Shown: in pieces, positions 57,971 to 64,000 of the stretch
Position numbering within the stretch: position 1 is the stretch's first letter
Layout: every line of letters starts with the position of its first letter
Assembly: GCA_006226595.1 (NCBI GenBank)
Contig: SBGP01000066.1
Span: 1-64,000, forward strand
Direction: 5' to 3'
Length of the DNA stretch: 64,000 nt
Origin: Deltaproteobacteria bacterium
GTDB taxonomy: Bacteria; Myxococcota_A; UBA796; GCA-2862545
Program-made: the position numbers and the translations under genes
The notes under the pieces: generated by a model
The model's database searches: none
What the model was told of the DNA's origin: nothing
The model's input: the letters and a program-made list of their open reading frames with translations, nothing else

Positions 57971-58803
57971 GGGGTCGCGGACTTGACCTCGTGGTCGCGC
58001 GCATCGATGACCTTGCCGAAGCGGTCGTAGATGGTCGCGCGGTCGCTCTTGTTGTTCCAGATGGGCGTCGCCGAGCCGAGGTAGATCTCGAGCTGCTCGC
58101 CAGGGCTGGTCTGGTGCTCACCCACGCCGGAGAACACCTTCACCGTGTGTCCGGGAGGAATCGTCAGCGCGGGGAAGGTGTATGACTGGCCGGTGGACTT
58201 GGCGATGCGGTAGCCATCGACGTTGACCGGCTCGTTGGTGACGTTGCACACACGCAGGTACTCGCCGTTCACGTTCTCGCGGTCGTCGCCGGGAGCGTTG
58301 GCGTGGAACGAGGTGATGTGCAAGGCACCCTGGTAGCGGTCCGTGCTCCAGATCCCGCGCTTGGCTGCCTGCGCCTTGGCCTGTGCCTCGAGGAACGGGG
58401 TCAGGTCCGTGTCGTCCGGCGGAATGATGAACAGGTGGGCCAGACCGAGCTCGAGCAGGTGGATGGAGAGGTTGCCGCCGTCCTCGCGCTGCAGGCCCGA
58501 GACGATGCGCCCATAGCCGTCGCGGGGATTCTCGCTGCCGAGGAGCAGGGTGATCTCGCCGGTGAGGAAGGCGACGGCCGCTTCACGCGCCTCGACGCCA
58601 TAGGCCTCTGCGGGCTTGAGCTCCGGCGTGTTCACCCAGCGCAGGCGGATCTTGTCGCCGGTAGCCAAGGTCACGGTGTCGCCGTCGTACACGCTGGCCA
58701 CCGTCGAGGACTTCGGCGGAAGCGGCCATCCACCGGGCGGCGGGCCTCCGGCGAGTGCGATGGACGAGGCGAGGAGCAGGGTGGCGGCGATCAGTGAGCG
58801 CAA
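57967..58803 (-). CDS. secreted SNase-like nuclease with lamin-tail domain
   Basis: A 278-residue exported protein: signal peptide ending SSIALAG, an SNase (thermonuclease) domain (about 30-155) with VYDGDTVTL, IRLRWVNTPELKP, GVEAREA and RDGYGRIVSG, which carry the Asp, Arg and Glu pattern of staphylococcal nuclease. A C-terminal lamin-tail (LTD) domain follows (about 165-278: LHITSFHANAPGDDREN, VNVDGYRIAKSTGQ, YTFPALTIPPGHTVKVFSG). SNase-LTD proteins act on extracellular or periplasmic DNA/RNA. TTG at 58803 is chosen because GGAGG lies 7 bases upstream and the signal peptide then begins at residue 1. Confidence 0.87.
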   Translation of the reverse strand: MRSLIAATLLLASSIALAGGPPPGGWPLPPKSSTVASVYDGDTVTLATGDKIRLRWVNTPELKPAEAYGVEAREAAVAFLTGEITLLLGSENPRDGYGRIVSGLQREDGGNLSIHLLELGLAHLFIIPPDDTDLTPFLEAQAKAQAAKRGIWSTDRYQGALHITSFHANAPGDDRENVNGEYLRVCNVTNEPVNVDGYRIAKSTGQSYTFPALTIPPGHTVKVFSGVGEHQTSPGEQLEIYLGSATPIWNNKSDRATIYDRFGKVIDARDHEVKSATP

Positions 58804-58867
58804 GCGGGCCTCCGGGCAGAGGTTCTAACACCCGGCGCGGGGCAATTGGTCCCCCTTGTTCGCACGG

Positions 58868-60940
58868 CTAGGGCTTCTTCGCCTGGGTCGCGAGTCGCTT
58901 CATCTCGCCGATGCGATCGGCCTGCCACAGCATGTAGATGTCGTCGGGCGACAGGCGGGCGGCCGCGAGCGCGGCGGTGTGTGCCTGCTCGAGCTCCCCG
59001 CGGGACAGGTGGACCATCGCCTTGGTGTCGAGGAAGTCCGGGCGGTCACCGGTCTCGTCGAGTGCGGAGGTGATCAGCGCCAGCGCCTCGTCCGGGTACA
59101 CCTCGGCGAGCGCGTAGTACCAGGCCGTGCAGTTCTGCGAGGTCGGTGAGTCGGGCATCTGCGCGCAGTCGCGGGCAATGCCCTTCTCCATGGCCTCGAG
59201 CGCCGCGTCGCGGTTGCCCATGGCCACCTGGCTCGCGACCAGGAAGTCGAGCGGGCGGTCGCCGGGGTGAAGGCGGTTCACCGTAAGGTCGAGGTCGGCG
59301 AGGAAGGTCTGCCGGCTCGCGTCGTCGTCGGGCAGCTGGCTGTAGAACCACAGGTACATGCCGCTCGCCGGGTAGAGGACGAGCAGCCGCCGCAGGTGGG
59401 CCATGGCGCCGAAGGCGTCTCCGCGCGCCAGGGCGACGCGGGCGCGGCGCACGAGGTGGGCGTCGGGGTTACCGGCGAGGCGCGCCGAGTCGAGCAGGGC
59501 CTGGTTCGCGGCCGTCCACTCCTGGCGGGCATAGAGCACGTCGGCCAGCGCCTGAGGTCCGGCCCACTCGTCCGGGCGGTCGGCCATCGCGGCGCGCGCC
59601 AGAGCCTCGGCCTCGTCGAGGCGCCCCTCGAGGACCAGGCCGTTCACGCTCGCTTCGAGCTCGCCGGTGTCGATGAGCGCGCCGGCCGGCAGCGGCTCGA
59701 GCACCGTCCACGCCGCCGCGAGATCGCCGTTGAAGCGATGCACGTTGGCGAGGAGCACGGTCGCCTCGGCGTACTTCTCCTCGTCCGCGCCATCGAAGGC
59801 CCGGTAGCGCTCCAGCTCGGCCACCGCCTCGTCGAGGCGGTCGAGCGCGATGAGCAGGCGCGCGCGGTACAGCGACTGCTCGGGGATGCCCTCGGCGCCG
59901 TGCTTGGCGATGTCCTGGTCGAGGAACAGCTGGTGCCCGTCGACCAGGCGCTCCTTGCCCTTGCTCTTCGACAGGCCGAAGCGACCGCCCTGGTAGTCGA
60001 ACCACACGACGTGCGAGGCCATGAGCTCGTGACCCACCAGCCCGCGCATGCCGCTGGGTCCGATGAAGCGGTCGCCCTGGTCGTAGTTGAGCCAGCGCGC
60101 TTCGAGGGCAAGGTCGACCTTCTGGCCGCCCAGGCGCATGTGGTCGACGGGAATGCGGCGCGTGGGCTTGAGGAACTCGGAGGCCGGCAGCTGCTCGGGT
60201 GCGCCGAGGCCGAGCACGGGCTCGACGCCCTCGGTGTAGTCCTGCTCGAACGGCTGGCCGCTGTGGCCCGAGAGCAGCAGCCCGCCTGCGCCGGTGTCGA
60301 TCTGGATGATGATCTGGTCGCTGTGCGGCGGGTCGGCGTCGGTGGTGATCGTGAGCGGCGCGAACACGTGGCCGCCGTCGAAGAACATGGGGTCGCTCTT
60401 GCGCGGCAGCTTCGCCGTGCCCGGCCGATGCAGGGTCATCTGGTCGTGCGGGTAGTCGATCTCCAGGGTGAACCGCGCCCACACGTTGTTGCCGAGGATG
60501 CCGTCGAGGGGCAGAGCGCCCGCGTATTCGGGCAGCCCGCGAATGCCGACGGCGACCTCGACGCCGGGGACGACCACGTCGCCGAAGGCCATGGTCGAGA
60601 CCACCGCGCGGTCCATGGGAGCGCGGCCGCCGAGGCCTTCGATGTAGGAGTAGCCGCGCTCGATCTCGAGTCCCAGGCGCTCTGCCGTCTCTTCGGAGAG
60701 CGCGCTGATCGCGGCGCCCGTGTCGACGAGGAACAAGCCCTTCTCGCCGTCCGGCAGCACGGCCTGCACGTAGATCCGGTTTCCGCCGGGGAAGGTGCGG
60801 ACGAGGTCGACGGTCTCGGCGTCGGGGCCTTCGTACACGAGGTTCGACGCATCGAACTCGCTGCCGAAGGACTCGGGCATGCTCGGACGCGCGCAGGCGA
60901 CCAGGGAGGCGGCAAGGAGCAGGACGGGAGAGGTGCGCAT
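58868..60940 (-). CDS. lipoprotein with retropepsin-like aspartyl protease domains and TPR region
   Basis: A 690-residue lipoprotein (SLVACA lipobox). The protease part (about 40-340) has two Asp-Thr-Gly sites, FLVDTGAAISAL and IQIDTGAGGLLLS, separated by LDGILGNNVWARF and DYPHDQMTL as in clan AA single-chain aspartic proteases with paired lobes. It is followed by a TPR-rich helical domain (about 345-690, for example LDRLDEAVAELERYRAF and AWTVLEPLPAGALIDTG). It is probably a periplasmic or surface protease with a partner-binding solenoid. ATG at 60940 starts the signal peptide. Substrate unknown. Confidence 0.82.
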   Translation of the reverse strand: MRTSPVLLLAASLVACARPSMPESFGSEFDASNLVYEGPDAETVDLVRTFPGGNRIYVQAVLPDGEKGLFLVDTGAAISALSEETAERLGLEIERGYSYIEGLGGRAPMDRAVVSTMAFGDVVVPGVEVAVGIRGLPEYAGALPLDGILGNNVWARFTLEIDYPHDQMTLHRPGTAKLPRKSDPMFFDGGHVFAPLTITTDADPPHSDQIIIQIDTGAGGLLLSGHSGQPFEQDYTEGVEPVLGLGAPEQLPASEFLKPTRRIPVDHMRLGGQKVDLALEARWLNYDQGDRFIGPSGMRGLVGHELMASHVVWFDYQGGRFGLSKSKGKERLVDGHQLFLDQDIAKHGAEGIPEQSLYRARLLIALDRLDEAVAELERYRAFDGADEEKYAEATVLLANVHRFNGDLAAAWTVLEPLPAGALIDTGELEASVNGLVLEGRLDEAEALARAAMADRPDEWAGPQALADVLYARQEWTAANQALLDSARLAGNPDAHLVRRARVALARGDAFGAMAHLRRLLVLYPASGMYLWFYSQLPDDDASRQTFLADLDLTVNRLHPGDRPLDFLVASQVAMGNRDAALEAMEKGIARDCAQMPDSPTSQNCTAWYYALAEVYPDEALALITSALDETGDRPDFLDTKAMVHLSRGELEQAHTAALAAARLSPDDIYMLWQADRIGEMKRLATQAKKP

Positions 60941-61083
60941 GCCTGGAGACTAGCGCGAGGGTGGGGCGCGCGGCGCAACTGGCGACAAGCGGTGAAGACT
61001 CCGCGGTGCTCGAGACCGACCGAGATGCGAGGGGATGCTCGGATCGACCGGCCACACCGCCACCTTGTGGTTATGCGTCGCCG

Positions 61084-61959
61084 ATGACGACGCGCGATCC
61101 GCTCATCGAAGCCCTGGTCCGAGGTTTTCCCACGTGGGAGGACCGCAACAAGCTCGCGCGCGCGGCCCAGATCCGCGACCCGCAGCTCACCGGTACCGAC
61201 TACGCCGTGTGGGAGGGCCTGCTCGAAGAGGCGCTGGCACAGGGGCGCACGCATGCCCTGGCCGCTGCCATCGACGCCGCTGGCCGCCCCAAGCTCGCCG
61301 AGGCGGTGAAGAACGGGGGTCTTCCGGACAGCCGGCCACGCTGGGCGGTGCTCGGCGCCGTGCTCATGGGCTCGGCCCTGTTCCTGTTCCTGTTCTACGT
61401 CACCCTCGACCCGGGCAAGAGCAGCGAGTGGCGCGACGAACGCGGTGCCGAGACCGAGTCGCGCATGCCCGTCCAGCCCCGCAAGACGCCCGTCGATCAC
61501 GACCACGAGGAGTGGCCCGACAACGGGGTGATCGACCACGTCCGGGCCGAGCGCCCGCCCGGCCGCGGACGCCCGACCGCCGCCGATCCCGCGGCAGGTT
61601 CGGGCGACGAGCCCGCGCCCTCCGACCCGGAGCCCGACCCAGGCACCGAGGCTCCCGCTCCTGCCGCCGTCACCGCGCCGGCTTCGGGCGAGCCCACGGG
61701 CTGGGGATCGTGCACCGCGCCTCCGGGGCAGCGCATCGGCTACGCGTGGGCCGGCGCCTCGGCCCCGGCGGATCCCTGGCGTCCTGACGGGCGCGTGAAC
61801 GTGCGCGAGGACTACCCCCGCGAAGCCAACGGCTGGGACACCAAGAGCCGCACCGTGTGCATCCTCCCGGAAGGCGTGACCATTCCGCTCGCCGAGGGCA
61901 GCATCGCCGTGGACGGCGGCGCGGTGTACGTTCCTGTCGTGGCCCCGGAGGTTCCTTGA
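61084..61959 (+). CDS. one-pass membrane protein with possible effector-associated domain
   Basis: A 291-residue protein. The N-terminal cytosolic part (about 1-70, DPLIEALVRGFPTWEDRNKL and EEALAQGRTHALAAAI) resembles the helical effector-associated domains (EAD) of bacterial conflict systems, but this is weak by eye. One membrane helix (about 88-110, VLGAVLMGSALFLFLFYVT), a Pro/Glu-rich linker and a C-terminal extracytoplasmic region with CTAPPGQRIGYAW and TKSRTVCILPEG follow. Its stop overlaps the coaX start (TTGA). No effector gene is adjacent that would confirm an EAD role. ATG at 61084 lacks a Shine-Dalgarno site. Confidence 0.5.
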   Translation: MTTRDPLIEALVRGFPTWEDRNKLARAAQIRDPQLTGTDYAVWEGLLEEALAQGRTHALAAAIDAAGRPKLAEAVKNGGLPDSRPRWAVLGAVLMGSALFLFLFYVTLDPGKSSEWRDERGAETESRMPVQPRKTPVDHDHEEWPDNGVIDHVRAERPPGRGRPTAADPAAGSGDEPAPSDPEPDPGTEAPAPAAVTAPASGEPTGWGSCTAPPGQRIGYAWAGASAPADPWRPDGRVNVREDYPREANGWDTKSRTVCILPEGVTIPLAEGSIAVDGGAVYVPVVAPEVP

Positions 61960-62717
61960 TCCTGGTTGCGGACGTCGGCAACAGCAGCACGCACTTCGGC
62001 CTGCTCGATGGCGAGGAGGTCGTCGAGCGGTGGAGCATCAGCACGATCCAGCGCACCACCGACGAGTGCGGCGCCCTCGTACTCCAGCTGCTCGGTATGC
62101 GCGGCCACTCCGCCGCGGACGTCGATGGCGTGATGATCTCGTCGGTCGTGCCGAGCGTGCTCTACAGCCTCGAGAAGGCCTGCCATCGCTACCTCGAGGT
62201 CGAGCCGCTGGTCGTCGGGCGCAAGCTCAAGACCGGACTCAAGCTGCGCACCGACAACCCGCGCGAGGTCGGCTCGGACCGCATCGTCAACGCGGTCGCG
62301 GCGCTGCACCTGTACGGGGGCCCGGTGGTCGTCGTCGACTTCGGCACGGCGATCACCGTCGACTGCGTGAACGAGAAGGGCGAGTACGTCGGTGGTGCCA
62401 TCGCCCCGGGCTTCCGGATCAGCGAGGAAGCGCTGTTCGCGCGCACCGCCAAGCTCCCGCGGGTGGAGCTCGGTCGACCCGAGCGCGCCATCGGCACGAA
62501 CACCATCGCCGCGATGCAGTCGGGGCTCTTCTGGGGCTACGTCGGCCTGGTCGACGGCCTGGTCTCCCGGTGCGTCACCGAGCTCGATGATCGGGCGCGC
62601 GTCGTCGCCACGGGCGGCATGGCCGAACTGATTGGCGGCGCGGCCTCCACGGTGCAGGAGATCGAGCCGGATCTCACGCTGCTCGGCCTCGGGCTGTTGT
62701 TCTCGCGCAATGCGTAG
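61956..62717 (+). CDS. coaX: type III pantothenate kinase
   Basis: A 253-residue ASKHA-fold kinase that phosphorylates pantothenate, the first committed step of CoA synthesis. Family marks are ILVADVGNSSTHFGLLDG, the GSDRIVNAVAALH loop, VVVVDFGTAITVD and GGAIAPGFRIS, and VATGGMAELIG. TTG at 61956 overlaps the previous stop (TTGA) and follows GGAGG. The stop lies 8 bases inside the next gene, so three genes are coupled. No type I or II pantothenate kinase is visible in the window. Confidence 0.95.
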   Translation: MILVADVGNSSTHFGLLDGEEVVERWSISTIQRTTDECGALVLQLLGMRGHSAADVDGVMISSVVPSVLYSLEKACHRYLEVEPLVVGRKLKTGLKLRTDNPREVGSDRIVNAVAALHLYGGPVVVVDFGTAITVDCVNEKGEYVGGAIAPGFRISEEALFARTAKLPRVELGRPERAIGTNTIAAMQSGLFWGYVGLVDGLVSRCVTELDDRARVVATGGMAELIGGAASTVQEIEPDLTLLGLGLLFSRNA

Positions 62718-63420
62718 GCTCGGCGCCGCGCTGTGCCTCGCGCTGCTCGCGTGTGGGCCCGCGGAGAAGACGCTCGCGACCCACGGCGGCATCGAGTGGC
62801 GTGTGTCGCCGGCGAGTGACGAGGCGCGCGCGGTGCTCGAGCGGCGCCTGCACGATGCCGGCGCCTCGGGTGAGGTGCACGTCGACGGGACGGCGCTCGT
62901 CGTCCAGGTCATCGGGCCCGACCCCGCCCTGCGCGAGCACTTGTTCGCGCACCCCGAGTTCTCCGTCCACGAGGTCGATGAGCACTACGACGAGCGCATG
63001 CTCGCCGAGCTCACCGGCACCCACGGTCACGCCGGGGCCTCGCTCGCGGGTGGGGCACGCTTTCTCCCCGGGCCCCCGCCGGTGGTCGTGCGGCCGGCCG
63101 AGCTGCGCACCGCGGACATCGCGTCGCTCGCGCGCGGCCAGGACGCTTCGGGGCAGGACATCGTCACCCTCCAGCTCACGGATCGCGGGCGCGAGCGCTT
63201 CGCGGCGATGACCACGCGCCTGGTCGGCCACCGGGCCGCGCTCGTCGTCGATGGTCGGCCGGTCGCGGTGCCAGTGATCCGCGAGGCGATCTCCGGAGGG
63301 AGGGTCGTGCTCTCCGGACTGCGCGAGGACGAGATCGCCGCGCTGCTTCCGCTCTCGAGCGGTGCGCTTCCCCAGCCGTTGAGCGTGGACGTCGAGCGCG
63401 TGGTCGGCCCTGCGCAGTAG
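62710..63420 (+). CDS. lipoprotein with SecD P1-head-like domain
   Basis: A 236-residue lipoprotein (ALLACG lipobox). The C-terminal half (about 120-236) matches the SecDF P1 head pattern: TLQLTDRGRERFAAMTTRLV, GHRAALVVDGRPVAVPVI and AISGGRVVLSGLR, the beta-alpha fold found periplasmically in SecD. It lacks transmembrane helices, so it is a stand-alone head, not SecD. ATG at 62710 lies 8 bases before the coaX stop. It may assist protein export or folding at the membrane; this is inference from fold alone. Confidence 0.72.
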   Translation: MRRLGAALCLALLACGPAEKTLATHGGIEWRVSPASDEARAVLERRLHDAGASGEVHVDGTALVVQVIGPDPALREHLFAHPEFSVHEVDEHYDERMLAELTGTHGHAGASLAGGARFLPGPPPVVVRPAELRTADIASLARGQDASGQDIVTLQLTDRGRERFAAMTTRLVGHRAALVVDGRPVAVPVIREAISGGRVVLSGLREDEIAALLPLSSGALPQPLSVDVERVVGPAQ

Positions 63421-63429
63421 AGTGCGCGC

Positions 63430-64000
63430 ATGAGCACTCCCGAGATCCGTACCCCTCCCGAGACCCGCTGGACCTGTGGCGGCTGCGGCGCCTGCTGCCG
63501 TGGCTACAGCTTCGGTCCGGTGTCCGAGCGCATCATCAAGGGCCTCGAGGAGGCCGACATCGGCGCCCACTGGCCGCTTGCCGCGTCGCAGCCCTGGTAC
63601 CAGATCCAGGACGGTCCGACCGGCGAGGCCTACTACCTGGCCAAGGTCGACGACCACTGCATCTTCCTCCGCGACGACAACCTGTGCGCGGTGCACGCCG
63701 CGCTCGGCGCGGAGGCCAAGCCCGCGTTCTGCCGCGAGTTCCCGTTCCACCTGGTCGAAGACGAGCGGGGCTTGACCGCGGTGATTCGCGCCGACTGCAA
63801 GTCGTGGCACGAGAGCTTCGACAGCGCGGAGCCCGTGGCGGCCGACGCGGCCGAGGTGGCGGCGATGACGCGGGTCATGCCCATCCGCCAGTTCAAGGGC
63901 GACACCGTGCCCGTGCTCCCCGGCGTGGCCGTGCCGATGGGGCAGTGGCTCGAGCTCGAGGACGTCCTCGCTGCCGGCCTCGTGCGCGAGCGTCAGCCCG
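63430..64000 (+). CDS. YkgJ-family Cys-cluster protein, truncated by window edge
   Basis: Partial, 190 residues visible, open at the right edge. It carries the YkgJ-type (CxxCxxCC) pattern CGGCGACCRGY near residue 16, then HCIFLRDDNLCAVH and FCREFP, matching the CxnCx2CC...HxC...Cx(2)Hx(n)Cx(2)FP zinc or Fe-S binding family. The protein is cytosolic by sequence. ATG at 63430 is 10 bases after the SecD-like stop. Such proteins are poorly characterised; the rest lies outside the window. Confidence 0.82.
   Translation, partial: MSTPEIRTPPETRWTCGGCGACCRGYSFGPVSERIIKGLEEADIGAHWPLAASQPWYQIQDGPTGEAYYLAKVDDHCIFLRDDNLCAVHAALGAEAKPAFCREFPFHLVEDERGLTAVIRADCKSWHESFDSAEPVAADAAEVAAMTRVMPIRQFKGDTVPVLPGVAVPMGQWLELEDVLAAGLVRERQP

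Noticed and set aside
1-64000. tRNA, rRNA, CRISPR arrays, transposases or integrases
   Set aside because: I looked through the intergenic gaps (largest about 160 bases) and the coding regions and saw no such element. A tRNAscan or IS search could still find something I missed.

Overview
The window is compact, very GC-rich bacterial chromosome with strong third-position GC bias. No intergenic stretch exceeds about 160 bases. I see no insertion sequence, prophage, CRISPR array, tRNA or rRNA gene. The content points to a Myxococcota-like (deltaproteobacterial) organism: serine/threonine kinases, MopE-type Asp/Cys-rich repeats joined to a fibrinogen-like domain, many lipoproteins, a TonB-dependent receptor with an N-terminal TPR region, and long runs of genes joined by ATGA/GTGA stop-start overlaps. 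This assignment is inference from gene content; no marker gene was searched.

Layout. 1-0.9 kb: a BlaI-type repressor and a truncated BlaR1-like M56 peptidase. 1-6.2 kb (minus): RNB-domain nuclease, MscS channel, DUF481-like outer-membrane protein, M14 deacylase and DRE-TIM aldolase. 6.4-7.7 kb (plus): a degenerate SGNH protein and an outer-membrane protein. 7.7-9.8 kb (minus): a kinase of the aminoglycoside-phosphotransferase fold and a cystathionine synthase/lyase. 9.9-12.2 kb (plus): two overlapping GTPase genes with the same unusual P-loop. 12.2-16.3 kb (minus): acyl-CoA synthetase, an unknown protein, and a Ser/Thr kinase joined to a cyclase-like domain. 16.4-18.2 kb (plus): MazG, FxsA and a TPR protein.

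18.2-28.6 kb (minus) is a tightly overlapped six-gene unit. It holds three histidine-kinase proteins (one with a receiver domain, one with a degenerate ATPase domain), a FecR-like protein, an Ig/beta-barrel surface protein and a giant Ig-repeat lipoprotein. There is no DNA-binding response regulator. 28.7-29.2 kb (plus) is a calcium-loop lipoprotein ending in a bidirectional terminator.

29.4-44.7 kb (minus) is a 15-gene same-strand run: lipoprotein, purH, purD, a TrmN6-like methyltransferase, then a transmembrane pseudokinase, a carboxypeptidase-regulatory-like protein, a lipoprotein, a complete oligopeptide-type ABC importer, a TPR protein and a TolB-like propeller. 44.7-55.1 kb (plus): an unknown protein, a MopE-fibrinogen protein, isoleucyl-tRNA synthetase with an insert, and a TonB-dependent receptor with its lipoprotein partner. 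55.1-60.9 kb (minus): an unknown protein, a KptA-NUDIX fusion, a HAD hydrolase, a secreted SNase-lamin-tail protein and an aspartyl-protease/TPR lipoprotein. 61.1-64.0 kb (plus): a one-pass membrane protein with a possible effector-associated domain, CoaX, a SecD-like lipoprotein and a truncated YkgJ-type Cys-cluster protein.

Housekeeping genes (ileS, purH, purD, coaX, mazG) are interleaved with envelope and signalling genes. The best candidates for something undescribed are the histidine-kinase/FecR/Ig operon, the pseudokinase-transporter operon, the KptA-NUDIX fusion and the paired GKD-type GTPases.
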